The notes: generated from the sequence alone by a model not told the origin. A stretch of 64,000 nucleotides of DNA from Isoetes taiwanensis (GCA_021234155.1 JAJEKV010000002.1:26158617-26222616); one strand, 5' to 3'; positions 45,471 through 56,102 are shown, counted from the stretch's first letter. Translations and numbers: made by a program.

Positions 45471-46351
45471 CTACTTTGTTACCACCCGATGTGTTCCCGA
45501 TGCATGCATGCGAGCCCCTGGCTGGTTGGTGTTCTCCTTCTCCACATCCGTCTCCCCATCCGTCAACCTCCCTGGCTCCTGAACTCCCGATCTTTGGTCC
45601 TGTCCCGTTCCTGTCAGTTCTCGTACTCTTTTGTGCAAGAACACCTTGCCATTTTTTACCCCCGCCTGGTTCAGTTCTCTGGCCTTGGCCAGCTCCCTGT
45701 GTAGCCCCTGCCTTTGCATTACCGTTAGTGCTTCCTGTACCTTGATCCCGTTTCTCAGCCTGGATCCTGTCCGCAATACCCTCTCCGCCGGTCGTCGATC
45801 GTCGAAAGTCCGTTTATGTGTCTCGCTCTCCCCCTCCATTGACCCGATCGTACTGCCTTGACAATGATGCTCCTGTGTTCTTTGAAGACCACCTCTATCA
45901 CCTCTGCAGTCACTTGGTATGTATCCTCGTTAGGTTTCTCTGCTATCCCTATAAGCCTAACGTCATGCCTAATCCTAGTCTGTTCCTCATTCTCTACAAT
46001 ATGCAGTTTTATTTTATCAAATGACTCCCATGCATTCAATTGAACATTTCCTTTTTCTAATTCAACCAACCTATTCAGGATCTTGGCTTTCTCCTCCTCA
46101 ATCTCGTCCATTCTGCGCTGCATTTCCTCGCTTGTCTTTTCCACTCCTACTATCCTCACGTCCATGCTGGCAATGGCTACCTTGTTTCGGTTGACTGATT
46201 CCGCTAGCGTGTTGAGTGCATCCATGCTGGGTATCCTAGTCTCCAGCTGCTTGTTTATCTGTGCTAGAAAATCTTTGAGATCCTGTTGACTCGCTGGTGC
46301 TCTTGCCCCCTCTGCTCTCTTGGTCTGACTAAGGTTGATGCTTTCCGCCAT
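45471..46351 (-). pseudogene. LINE-A ORF1, L1-ORF1p-like RNA-binding protein
   Basis: The frame starts at an ATG (MAESINLSQTKRAEG) at 46351. Residues ~25-100 form a likely coiled coil rich in heptad Leu/Ile/Val/Met (VNRNKVAIASMDVRIVGVEK, MQRRMDEIEEEKAKILNRLV). RHDVRLIGIAEKPNEDT then resembles the RRM-like core of L1 ORF1 proteins. A frame change near 45800 leads to DDRRPAERVLRTGSRLRNG and a basic C-terminal segment in the frame 45839-45471, resembling the nucleic-acid-binding end. Family role: binds LINE RNA in the RNP. As read it is broken by that one shift. Confidence 0.7.
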
Positions 46352-46699
46352 AGCTTGGGGATGTGCTGTGCCGCTGTGTTCTTCGTCCGCGTGATCACTA
46401 GAACCTGTACGATGCTATGCTGCTACATTCGTTCCGTCCAGTATATATACCGAAAACCTCAAATGGTCCGTTAATTCGAAAATTCGCCGTTAATCCTGAT
46501 TTTGAATTTTGAATATTGGAATACCCGTTAATTATTCGGCCTTCATTATTTAATATTTGCTCTGTTCCTCGAGTATTTCAATATCCCCTTCTATAATGAT
46601 TGTCTGGCGATGATCCCCTTTTTGTGTCATGGGATTCGATTCCCGTCCTTCCACGTCCATTTATTTATGTGCTTGTCCATGTACACTGTGCCGTACACT

Positions 46700-47170
46700 G
46701 TGTCTTTGAGTATTTGAGTTTGTAGTGGCACGGATACCAGTTGGTGGGTCTAGCCCTCGCTATCCTGGTGTACGGTGTAGGCTGAGCCTCTCTGTCCCGT
46801 AGCTTATTCCGTCCGCTTTTTACTCTTATTTTGCATTTCGCAGTTTGTGCATTTGCACTTGCTTTTGAGTTTATAGTGGTCCAGATTTACCAGTTGGTGG
46901 GTCTAGCCCTCGCTATCCTGGTGTACGGCGGAGGCTGAGCCTCTCTGTCCCGTATCTTATTCTGTCCACCTTTTACTCATACGGTCTTGCGACCTTATAT
47001 TTTACCTTTTCTAGATTTGTAGTACTCCAGTTAACCAGTTGGTGGGTCTAGCCCTCGCTATACTGGCGTGCGGCGGAGGTTGGAACTCTCTGTTCCGCAC
47101 TTTATGCTGTCCGCTTTTGCTCCCTATGATTTGCCTTTCTCCCTTGTCTTCATTGTCCGTCCAATGCGTC
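46700..47170 (-). repeat. ~150-bp tandem monomers upstream of LINE-A ORF1
   Basis: CCAGTTGGTGGGTCTAGCCC occurs at 46737, 46890 and 47035. Each is followed by CTCGCTAT, a TGGNGTNCGG segment and TCTCTGTYCCG, then TTAT and GTCC. Spacings are 153 and 145 bases. The position directly 5' of ORF1 on the element strand matches that of promoter monomers in other LINEs. Confidence 0.85.
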
Positions 47171-47462
47171 TGTTCTTTCCTATCTGCTATCCATCTGCTA
47201 TCCATCTGTATGTCGGCCTTACACTCTGTTGTTTTCGGATCTCATCTGTTTACTTTACTCCCATCAGTTTTTGAGTTTTTGAGTCTATCCCGAGTTTACC
47301 ACCCTTGCCCTTTATGTTGGTTCCGTGGCTCCCCCCTTGTTTATTTATCCTTTGTCCTTGTACATTCTGGCCTTGGTATATACTTTTAGCGTCCCCCTGT
47401 TTCCAGCTGCTTGTTTAACCTTTTCACCAATCTGTCCGCTGTTATGAGTATCTGTCTCCTGT

Positions 47463-48112
47463 ATGGAATAAAATAACGGCTAAGGTTAGCCAAATGGCTA
47501 TTTTGTAGCAGTTTTGCCAAGAAAAATGGCTAAAGTAAATGGAAAAAATGCCTTAAAAAAAGAAAAATTTAGCCCAATTTTTTTGCCGCCCAAGTGAGTT
47601 TTTAGGTTGAATAGCCAAACCTTTACCTCCAGATATATCCATCAGGACATCGATTAGCTAAACCTAAGATAGAGTGGGCTTGGAAAAATGGATAGATTAG
47701 CCCAAAATTCAACACCAATGTATGCACTAACTTTAAGAAATTTCAAATAGAGTTTATATTTTTCTTTTTTTTCCCACTTTCTTTCTTGTTCCAAGTACAA
47801 AGTTGAAGCATTAGAGGAAAAGGAACAATGTAGTTCCTTTTTTTTTAGGTTTTTGAACATTGTCTTGATTTATGTATTTACAATAATTTCAATATCTTTG
47901 CCAAAATGTTTGGATTTTTTTAAATTACTATAGCGTGATGGCTAATATTTGCCTTTCCATTTTGTGGAAGTTTAGCCAAAAGCAAGAAATTGTGATGGAG
48001 AAAAACCACTTAGTTTAGCCAAGTGTTAGAAACTTCTACCCCCAATTTGAAGGTAGTTTAGCTAAACTTATTTTGGCTACACTAAAATATAGGAGTAGTA
48101 ATTTATTCCATG
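47463..48112. mobile_element. MITE with 9-bp target duplication (Mutator-like), copy 1
   Basis: The ends ATGGAATAAA and, on the right, TTTATTCCAT form a short terminal inverted repeat. The element is flanked by GTCTCCTGT at 47454-47462 and again at 48113-48121, a perfect 9-bp duplication. It is non-coding with many TTAGCC/GGCTAA motifs. A 9-bp duplication is typical of Mutator-like elements. The same family is found at 59993-60467. Confidence 0.85.
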
Positions 48113-48352
48113 GTCTCCTGTCTTCCCTACTGTTTCTGTGTACTTGGGTTTTCCATTGTTCCTGTGTACCTGTTCCTGTGTTCTGGGGTTGCTATATTGT
48201 TTAACTAATATTTTACTGTCTTGCATGCTACCACCTTTCCTGTATTTCTGAGTGGATTTCCTTACTGTCACGCTTGCTGTCACGTTTCGCTTATCGCGAT
48301 ATATTCTCAACATTCTGGAATATATTCTTAACATTGTGGAAAAACATTCTGA

Positions 48353-48368
48353 AGATAGATAGATAGAT
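48353..48368. repeat. short (GATA)n run
   Basis: Four units near the presumed 5' end of LINE-A. It may mark the insertion site or be independent. Confidence 0.4.
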
Positions 48369-48848
48369 CTCTTATGCACATTAACACAACGTTTGAAGTT
48401 GAATACTATCATAGCAGGATCTTTTGGTCATCAGTTCTGCTGGAGTTTCTGGATAAACACCATGAAGGATCATTTTTCCCTTGCTTCTCATATCCATAAT
48501 TTTTCCCTTGTTTCCCATATGCATGCTTTCTATCTCGCTCTTGCATTTGTAAAAGAGTGTCCTTTCCATTCATTTTCTTATTATGTAGAAGGAAATGCAT
48601 AATTTGCTCCAAATTTGGGGATGTTTGATACTGTGGGTTTTCTTATACAACTTCTTTGTGTAATGGAGCATTCGTCTGTTATCATTTCTGTACATGCTGA
48701 ACAAAGTCTCATGATAATTGATATGTCCTTTTCGATAAAGAAGTACTAAACAATCCATTAGTACTATTATATTTGTTCGCGTTGCATTGTTGTTTCCATA
48801 TGTTTGCTTTTGTTACGCCCATAAAGTTTACCTGTGTTTGCTTTTGTT

Positions 48849-49013
48849 AGGGCCCGAAGGGCCCAAATTCTAGGATGGGGCTCGCATAAAACCAACGAAC
48901 CGCCCATAGATAGGCTTCTCATTCATCTCAGCAGATTTTCTACAATGGTGGACAGTGGGTAGCCGCACACATGCGAACTACCCACGAATAAAGGGAAAAT
49001 CCAATTAAAAATA

Positions 49014-49106
<93 letters not shown>
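48849..49106 (+). mobile_element. short repeat element ending in (TATC)n
   Basis: A segment starting at the palindrome GGGCCCGAAGGGCCC runs through ATTCTAGGATGGGGCTCGCA to TTAAAAATAC, followed by about 23 TATC units (49014-49106). The ATTCTAGGATGGGGCTCGCA motif with ACCAAC and AACCGCCC is repeated at 49661. The TATC array in this orientation would be the 3' tail of a + strand element. Confidence 0.5.
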
Positions 49107-49484
49107 AATCATTTGGACCCCAAAAAATACAATGCTAATAGATGAGTGGCTGATGTACCTGCCGAACGCTTATCACCGGGATTAAAAAACCACGCCCTTT
49201 TGGGTTTTCGAGGAAAAATCCTAGTGATAAGCCTTCGGCAAGGGGCTTGGACAAACATAAGGCATAGAAATCGCTCCCAAAAATCCCCGCACGGAGAAGT
49301 CGAAACAGATGCCGCTCGAACCTATACCTGCACATCATCAACACAACAAAACGAGACAACACAAACATGCCAGAGGATAGCATCACCCAGGGGGTGGAAA
49401 AAAGCATCACCCAGCGGGTGGAAGAAAAACATGATAACAGAAATTTGTGCACAATACAATAACAAAGAAGGGGGGGAGGGTGGG

Positions 49485-49627
49485 TTCAAAGAGAATAAGG
49501 TATTGCTGAGAGAAGAGGAAGCGCCGATGAGCCGTTGATGCAGAACCGCGCCTAAAATAGCGAAACCCCAACCAGGAAGGGCATGCGCCGCATGCATGCA
49601 TGCAAGACATGCATGCTCGTCCCATCC
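49485..49627 (+). repeat. 143-bp direct repeat, copy 1
   Basis: Starts TTCAAAGAGAATAAGGTA and ends in GCAAGACATGCATGCTCG and CCCATCC. The partner at 49843-49986 differs at only a few positions. It contains GCATGC/ATGCAT-rich DNA. Confidence 0.9.
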
Positions 49628-49673
49628 TAGAATGTCGATCCGATGTTTCGGATCGACGGGATTCTAGGATGGG
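49621..49673. repeat. long hairpin between the direct repeats
   Basis: Outer arms CCCATCCTAGAAT (49621-49633) and ATTCTAGGATGGG (49661-49673) are exact reverse complements. Inner arms GTCGATCCGA and TCGGATCGAC (49634-49643, 49648-49657) also pair. Only a GGG bulge and a 4-base loop are unpaired. Confidence 0.85.
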
Positions 49674-49842
49674 GCTCGCATGAAACCAACAAACCGCCCG
49701 AATACCAGAGAACTTCCTTATCAAACTAGAATCGAGGACGAAGGTCACAGGACGAAGGCTAAAGGCCGGAAAGGACAGCAAGAAAGAAACGCCAAATTGG
49801 CCAAACCAAGCAGGAAGAAGCCTCTCCCTTGCCTGGAAACAA

Positions 49843-49986
49843 TTCAAAGAGAATAAGGTACTGCTGAGAGAAGAGGAAGCGCCGATGAGCCGTTGATGCA
49901 GAACCGCGCCTAAAATAGCGAAACCCCAACCAGGAAAGGGCATGCGCCGCATGCATGCATGCAAGACATGCATGCTCGCCCCATCC
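49843..49986 (+). repeat. 143-bp direct repeat, copy 2
   Basis: Partner of 49485-49627; one extra A and two substitutions seen. No coding function is supported, though both copies are open in one frame by chance. Confidence 0.9.
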
Positions 49987-50497
49987 ATTTTTTTTTAGAT
50001 ATAACAATCAACACACAACTACCATTAACATTATAAACACAAACCATTGCATCTAACACATTAAAATTCAAATCCCCTTGAAACCCCCTTTGGTTTGGGT
50101 GCATATTCACACGAGGGGTTACGTAGGGCAGCGAGAGCCCCAAAATATTTAATATTAATTTACAATACATGTACAAAATTAACACCATTAAGTACATTCT
50201 CTCAAACCTTATAGTATTTTGCAAACCTTAATATACAGTACGCAAAAACTTGTACAGGCATACCCCATAAACGAGGATCGCTATGCACGGTCTAGATCAA
50301 GGAATAAAGGGCAAATATGCCCATCCGACAGCTCTCGATGCCCGGAGTAACCCCCCGTGTTAATAGGCAATGTTGAAAAGTAAAAGCAAATTGTGGGAAG
50401 CAAAGGTCTAACACAAATTGAACAAAGTTCATACATGTTATATACATGGGAAAAATGGTGCTTTCGATGGAGTTCTTCAAACCATTAGCTATATGTT

Positions 50498-50542
50498 GCT
50501 GCCTAGTGGCGTGACGTTAAAATACTATCTATCTATCTATCT
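50498..50542 (+). mobile_element. retroelement 3' end with short (TATC)n tail
   Basis: GCCTAGTGGCGTGACGTTAA followed by AATAC and TATC units. It is identical, in inverse orientation, to the sequence next to the GATA array at 3740. Homology does not clearly extend further upstream, so only the 3' end is shared. Confidence 0.65.
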
Positions 50543-50608
50543 TCTTTTGATAAAATTTTTATTTTGCGGGAAATGCTCTTTTCCAAGGGTTTGTTTTAAG
50601 GAGACTAA

Positions 50609-50975
50609 AAGCTTCCTTTGTATTTTTCAAATAACACGACTCTACTGCGCACTAAACAACAAGAGGAGATTATTTTTGGAAGTTGCAGTTGTTGAGGTTC
50701 TTACAAGTGTTGAGGCTTCATTCTCTGGCATGTAAAATTAAGAACAATAAAAGTTAAACATGTTCAATCAGTATATGCGATACATATACAACACTTACAT
50801 TGCTTATTAGGTCCAACCTCACGACCCCATTTGTGATTAGGAAGCTTGTAAGGATACGCATCCAAGGAATATGTTAGACCCTCTAAACACGATTATTTTG
50901 ACAATGGCAGCCACTTGCTTAGAGTATCCTGATTGTGACCAAATAATGACAACCACCACCTTTGTGACAGGTTGG
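50609..50975 (+). repeat. ~370-bp direct repeat, copy 1
   Basis: Shares with 51723-52090, in order: ACACGACTCTA, CAACAAGAGG, TTGAGGTTCTTACAA, CCCCATTTGTGATTAGGAAG and CTTGTAAGG, and TAGACCCTCTAAACACGATT. The copies are diverged by many substitutions. Nature unknown. Confidence 0.8.
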
Positions 50976-51280
50976 ATAGATATGATTTTTTTTCTTCAAT
51001 GACTGGAAGAAAATTTGTGATTTGTATAGAAAATCTTTTTTTAATCCATGTTGAAGTTGCAAAGTGTACAAGTTAGAAGTCATTTTTTCTGTATCCACGA
51101 GCCTTTGACATTTGTGCATTATTTTTTGTCAACTTCCATCAAGTATTGCAATTTTTTAATAATTAAGACATGTTAACAAGAGAATAGAGTAGAATAGAAT
51201 AGACCATTTTTAACTTTGAAAAGGAAATGAACAGAATTTTTTCTTTTTCTTGAGATTTAATACTTAGCAATCTTTATTCT

Positions 51281-51500
51281 GATTGAAGAAAATGATATTC
51301 TTGTCATTTCTTACTCTTTTTGGGAGTGTGAAAAACTAGACTTTCATTTCGTATGCCACTTATGAATTGCCTGATTACGTATGTAAGAGGTAATGAGCAA
51401 GTGTAGGAATTGAATCATATCTTAGCAAGAGGTTATGGTCGTGTAACATCATGCTGGTACATTCTTGCCTATTTAGCAATTTTCTGTAATTTTGGGTAGT
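51281..51500 (+). repeat. dispersed repeat shared with 37.0-37.26 kb
   Basis: See the entry at 37020. A shorter AATAG-type run precedes it at 51185-51206. Confidence 0.55.
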
Positions 51501-51722
51501 ATTCTGGCAGATGAAAGGGCTCTTTTAATTAGGCCATAATTTGTGATAATTGCCCTTTTCATTTTTTCAATTTGATAATAACTCATGTGCTATACTAGGA
51601 ACCCCTTGTGGTCTCCTTCATATCATGTAGCCTTGACATCCTCCAAGACAAATGTTTGACAAATATAGCCACATAGGTCCTATGAGACATCTATAGAGGC
51701 CCATGGAGCAACATCTACACCG

Positions 51723-52090
51723 ACTTCCTTTATTTTTTCAAATGACACGACTCTATTATGCACCACACAACAAGAGGGGGATTTAATTTTGGAAATTGCA
51801 ACTGTTGAGGTTCTTACAAATGTTGTGGTTTGATTCGTTTGCATATGGAAATAAGAACAAGAAGCTGTTAAATCTGTTGGATTAGTACACACGCAACACT
51901 AACATTGATTACTAGGCCCGACCATATGGCCCCATTTGTGATTAGGAAGCTTGTAAGGGTCTCCATCCAAAGAATATTTTAGACCCTCTAAACACGATTA
52001 TTTTGACTATAGCAGCCACTTGCTAAGAGTATTTTTATTGCAGTTAATTAACAAGTATTCTTGACCAGCCACGCTGTGACAGGTCGGATT
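51723..52090 (+). repeat. ~370-bp direct repeat, copy 2
   Basis: Partner of 50609-50975. It ends just before the 3' end of the phosphatase gene on the - strand. Confidence 0.8.
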
Positions 52091-52150
52091 TTACTTTCAA
52101 CATACAACGAACTCTGCAGCAAAATTTTGAAGCTGCGAATTTTGCTTCTG

Positions 52151-52837
52151 TTAATACAACCCATATCCTCTATATGCACAGGCTTGATTTGCGAAATTAA
52201 TATTCCACATCGTTACTCTGCTTGTAAGATCAGTGCATAATGCTGCACTTCTCAAAAACTTGGCCAGATGCGGAAGCTCTTCATCCTCGTCCCTGTTATC
52301 ACAGTAAAACCGACCAATTTGTAGACCATTTGCAGGGTTGAGCACAAAAGAAACAGGATTATCGTCAACAATAATGACCCTCTTCATATTTCTGCCCAGC
52401 TTAGACAAATCCTTGACAGATCCATTTGTGCAAGAATCCTTGAACAGTCTATGGGAAATAAGGCCAAGAGGATCAATTTCGTCTATTGCAGCTTCTGCAT
52501 AAGATCTTTCTGCAGCAGTGAAGACAACCAATTCGTAGCAGGCTGCTAAAGACTGCAAAAAATGATCAAGGCCAGGCCGTTTCCACATGTAAATTCTTGA
52601 AAGCGAACCATTTATGATGACATCAAGCGTAAAATCATGGCCGCCCAAGTCGTGAAAACTGGAATCGACAAGAGTCTGATCTAGATCAAGGACTAGAGTG
52701 GGTTTTCCCTGTTGAAGGGGATTCTGTTCCGGCAGCAAAGGATTAGGCTTATGAAAGCTCAAAACCTTGCTGCTATGGTGCTCCCTTTCATGGTAGTGCG
52801 GAACGAAGGCGTCTCCTTGGCTGATGACAGAGAGCAT
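52151..52837 (-). CDS. SCP/FCP1-type small CTD-phosphatase-like protein (HAD family)
   Basis: A single-exon frame of 228 codons from ATG to stop. Motif I is LVLDLDQTLVDSS with nucleophile Asp51 and Asp53. RPGLDHFLQSLAACYELVVF and TAAERSYAEAAID give motif II (Thr107). LFKDSC and VKDLSKLGRNMKRVIIVDDN give the Lys and the DD pair (158-159) of motif IV. NGLQIGRFYCDNRDEDEELP near the end is typical of NIF/SCP phosphatases. Known family role: dephosphorylation of phosphoserine substrates such as the RNA polymerase II CTD; the substrate here is unknown. All catalytic residues are present and the frame is unbroken, unlike its neighbours. The length is close to a bare catalytic domain. The ~40-residue N-terminus is unconserved. 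Likely functional. Confidence 0.85.
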   Translation of the reverse strand: MLSVISQGDAFVPHYHEREHHSSKVLSFHKPNPLLPEQNPLQQGKPTLVLDLDQTLVDSSFHDLGGHDFTLDVIINGSLSRIYMWKRPGLDHFLQSLAACYELVVFTAAERSYAEAAIDEIDPLGLISHRLFKDSCTNGSVKDLSKLGRNMKRVIIVDDNPVSFVLNPANGLQIGRFYCDNRDEDEELPHLAKFLRSAALCTDLTSRVTMWNINFANQACAYRGYGLY

Positions 52838-52849
52838 TGCAAACCAAGT

Positions 52850-53900
52850 TCCCCTTTTACCTTCACTATTGAAGCTGAAACTAAAAGCTCAAATCTGGGT
52901 ATATATAACGAAGAAGAACAGATTCCCTGTAGTAGTGTAGGCTCATTTCTTGTTAATTTATATTTTAATATTTAATCACGTTATTTTTTAGTCCAATCGA
53001 GGGTCTTTGAAAAAAAAACTAGCAAAAGGCACACCAGAAGGCTTTAGCAAGGCGAAACTGGATAAGGCTTGGTAGTACATTTAGGCTTGTCGAATTATCT
53101 TGGGGTTTCTAGATAGGTTGATAGAAAACGTTCTGAGGATGATGCTAGAAACTACAAATGTCTGGGGATCCCAATAAGACACTATTTTTCTACATGATCA
53201 AATGCTCTGTTGCAGTACCTATATGGTTTCAACAATAATAGAGATCTCCAGATTTATACTGGATCCTACAAATGTATATGAAGAGAGATAAGAAATATAA
53301 AAGCAATACAACAGCCGCAAACTCACTGGCAAAGCCCCAGCTCTAGAGAAATTAATTGTTCCATGGAAACCTTTGATCATGAATATGGACAGAAAGTGAT
53401 TGATGGAAATGATGCGTAGATAAAAGACAGAAAATAATCTGCATATGTGGCTTATTGCTTGTGTCAAACCATGATTGCAACAAAGCATGTGTGAGCTTTA
53501 GAAATGGCACCATTCTTGATGAGACTAGTGTCAGTTCTATATTCCTACTGTTTTGTTGCTAAAAAGTTTTATGGCTATGTTAGATAAAGAAGACAATTTT
53601 ATTTTCAACATGGGACTCCTCGTTTCATTGATAAATTTGCAGCCTAATTTCAACCAAAATCATCATTACAGCTGCAATGTGGAGGTACCAATAATATTTG
53701 GTTTGATAAATGGGCTCGTCAAAGGCCATCATTGAAATGCTAGCTAAATGAAAAGCATTAAATCCTTCTAAACAGAGTAATGGAGGAAATTCATGGTACA
53801 TTTAAGTAGCTTTACTCAGGGTTATAAGCTGAATTGCATTGTAGATGTTTGAAAGAAGCCAATGGGCATGATGAAACTTCATTTTTGCAAAATTCTGGGA
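52850..53900. other. no gene recognised
   Basis: AT-rich upstream flank of the phosphatase gene. No TATA box can be assigned with confidence and no coding motif is seen. Confidence 0.35.
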
Positions 53901-53911
53901 ATCATGAAAGT

Positions 53912-54432
53912 TCAGCTAAAACGTGAATTGCAGATCCTTGAGAAAAAGCTCTGCAAGGCAAAGCCTAGAAGCAGAATATAATGATGTCCACACAAAGTTA
54001 TCAACTCAATTGACATCACTTTAAGAAGCTCCTCTGGCTCATACAGAAATCCTGCACGACCAAGCAGGTCAATCATGCACGCATAATGAGATTGCTTCAA
54101 AGTGACATAATGAACTTGGCTCATCAAAACGAGCAGGTGACATCCTTCATTCACAAGACAAAAAGTTATGTAACATTGTCTGGTATAATACCTGCTGCTT
54201 GCACATATGAAAATTTTCAAACTGCCTCTTTGCCATGCCCATGATGTGAATACCCAGCAATAATTGAGTTCCGTGATACAAAGTTTTGTATAACCATTAT
54301 ATTGAACAATTGGCAAGCATTCAACATGCTGGCACATTTAGCATACATGCCAACAAGACAATTTTCAATGCCATTGTTTGCATAGCTACCTTTCAAGATA
54401 TTCACATGTGTCAGTTCCCCTGTTATAGACAT
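53912..54432 (-). pseudogene. PPR protein remnant (PLS type)
   Basis: Frame 54432-54217 has NCLVGMYAKCASMLNACQLF followed by NSIIAGYSHHGHGKEAV, the characteristic S/L-type PPR wording (usually N-A-L-V-x-M-Y-A-K-C and W-N-x-M-I-x-G-Y). Frame 54337-53912 has VNEGCHLLVLMSQ, then HYACMIDLLGRAGFLYEPEE and ELLKVMS, the P/L1 wording just before an E domain. Members are usually organellar RNA-binding proteins. Several frame changes and missing repeats show this is a fragment, not a working gene. Confidence 0.85.
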
Positions 54433-55599
54433 AGCATAGAACTGCGAATACGAACATAAGTAATACCATTTGCCCAGATACCTTCATTTTGCAGTCCCTT
54501 TAAGAAGGTGAAGGTGTCCTTCAAAAGACCATATTGAGTACTAGTAATGGTGCTAGTAAAGACCGTTGGGCATAAGTTGCGAGGTTGTCAACATTGGCTA
54601 AAATGAGAAAAGTGTGTAGTGAAAATCCATATTTTGTATCTTTATAACCAAGCCCAGCATTGTTGGGCTATATTTGGACCCTATTGATGACCAACAAAGA
54701 CGTGGAAGATCTATAAAGAATTTCAACATTAGAATAGAATAGAATAGAATAGAATAGAGGGGTAAGTTAAGATGCCTTGCATTGCTGGGCATAAGCTAAA
54801 AACCTGTTAATGATAAGCCAACAATATTATTAAGGTTTAATTAGCTATCCCCTTTTATGTCTCAATTTAAGCTTCGATCCAATCACCATACGGACCCAAG
54901 TATGCTCTTAAAGTATTTCTTTATCTAGTCAGCAATGGTCCTCAAATGTATCAATAGACAATAGCAACAAATTCCTTTGCTTAAATCTCAACAATACTAT
55001 AATAGTCATGTTAATACTTTAGTCTATTTGAGTTATGGCAACTTACACTCATGGCTAGGTTGCATATGAGCAAGTTAGCAGTTAAGTCTATGAAAAGAAA
55101 TGGCTTTGAATTGTTGGAATGCCATCATAAAATAGTTGGAATTGCAAGCTTAGAATACCACAAGAACCCAACTTAGATTGTTGATGGATGACATGCATTA
55201 TACGGATGCGGTTCATCAGAACACTGGGTGGATATCCTTCCAGCAAACACTTCTTTGACAGTCCAGAAGTATGAATGTTGGCACTTCTGCATCTAAAGAT
55301 TCTGCAACATCGAGTACCCAAGATCTACAAAAATGGCACATTGTTTTAATGCAGATCTGAACATGTGTTCTCATCATATAACTTAAGAGGCTAGAATCTA
55401 GAAATTTGCAAATTCCAAGAGCAGATGCTTCTTCTAACAATGTTTATTACCAAAGGCCCCTCACAAAGCTACTGCTTTTTTGCGTTTATTGCCAAAGGCC
55501 TCTCTTGTTTTATTTTCCAGCACTACTCTTCTAAAGGCTTACCAAAATAAATTGAGAAGCAAGATTGATAAACAAAGACCAGATCAAAAATCTGCTCCA
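54433..55599. other. no clear gene; (AATAG)n at 54730
   Basis: Contains an AATAG run at 54730-54757. Short - strand frames at 55440-55088 (FRCRSANIHTSGLSKKCLLE) look protein-like but are not recognised and may belong to decayed PPR or other genes. Confidence 0.35.
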
Positions 55600-56102
55600 C
55601 AGAACAGGAATTGATCCAAGGATCTGCAACAATAGATTGAAACTCAATTAGAAAAAATACTATAACATATAATGGAGCAACAGAAAACATGTCTTAGCAT
55701 ATTCGATTCTATAATATACCTGGACATATAAAGCTACAAAGCCATCAACTTCAAGAAGCTGTTTTGTTTTAACAACTTTTGCAACAGATCCTTCCATGTC
55801 AGCACCTCTTCGTCATAAACAGTTCCAGAGTATAACCTTAAACAGAGTTTGTAATATCCAGGGATTAAAGCTAAATCTCATATCGCAGAAGAAATTTGCT
55901 CACCAATACCTTGAATACTGCATCTTTGAGATCCTTTGAGGATAAATCTCTCGCATCACCATCTGCCATATCAATTTTCGGGTTTATGCTTCTATCTATC
56001 ATGTGTCCAGAAGTAGATGCATTCTGGGTTTATGCTTCCATCTATCTCATGTCCAGAAGTGGATACTACATTGCCACCAGACGTTTCTACCAAAACGGCC
56101 AT
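55600..56102 (-). pseudogene. 5' part of an unknown gene with a 46-bp internal duplication
   Basis: The - strand frame from an ATG at 56102 reads MAVLVETSGGNVV, then STSGHEIDGSINPE. A diverged 46-bp duplication (55981-56067) repeats STSGHMIDRSINPK in another frame, which continues IDMADGDARDLSSKDLKDAV to a donor near 55910. A further exon-like stretch near 55835-55730 reads SGTVYDEEVLTWKDLLQKLL. Because 46 is not a multiple of three, the duplication breaks the frame; removing one unit would restore it. No domain recognised. Confidence 0.4.

Larger units (their letters stand above)
41776..48350 (-). mobile_element. LINE-A: near-complete APE-type non-LTR retrotransposon with GATA tail
   Basis: On the - strand, in order: a 5' region with ~150-bp tandem monomers (46.7-47.2 kb), ORF1 (46351-45471), ORF2 endonuclease (45338-44040), reverse transcriptase (43800-43025), C-terminal region with a CCHC-like knuckle (42677-42018), a 3' untranslated end at 41776, and a (GATA)n tail. 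The frames carry a few breaks, so activity is unlikely as read. A MITE is nested in the 5' region and another in the tail. The exact 5' end is unclear; 48350 is an estimate next to a short GATA run. The clade is not assigned. Confidence 0.85.

Noticed and set aside
42366-46289. Many long open frames on the + strand over LINE-A
   Set aside because: They are antisense shadows of ORF1 and ORF2; only the - strand carries recognisable EN, RT and zinc-knuckle motifs.
3694-49106. GATA/TATC arrays as independent microsatellites or telomere-like DNA
   Set aside because: At several sites they directly follow retroelement 3' ends, and the unit is not a plant telomere repeat.
49407-50007. Overlapping long - strand frames in the 143-bp repeats (WLGFRYFRRGSAST)
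   Set aside because: The same peptide appears twice only because the DNA is duplicated; there is no domain or start signal.
53912-54432. An intact PPR gene
   Set aside because: Motifs are spread over different frames and only a few repeats remain.
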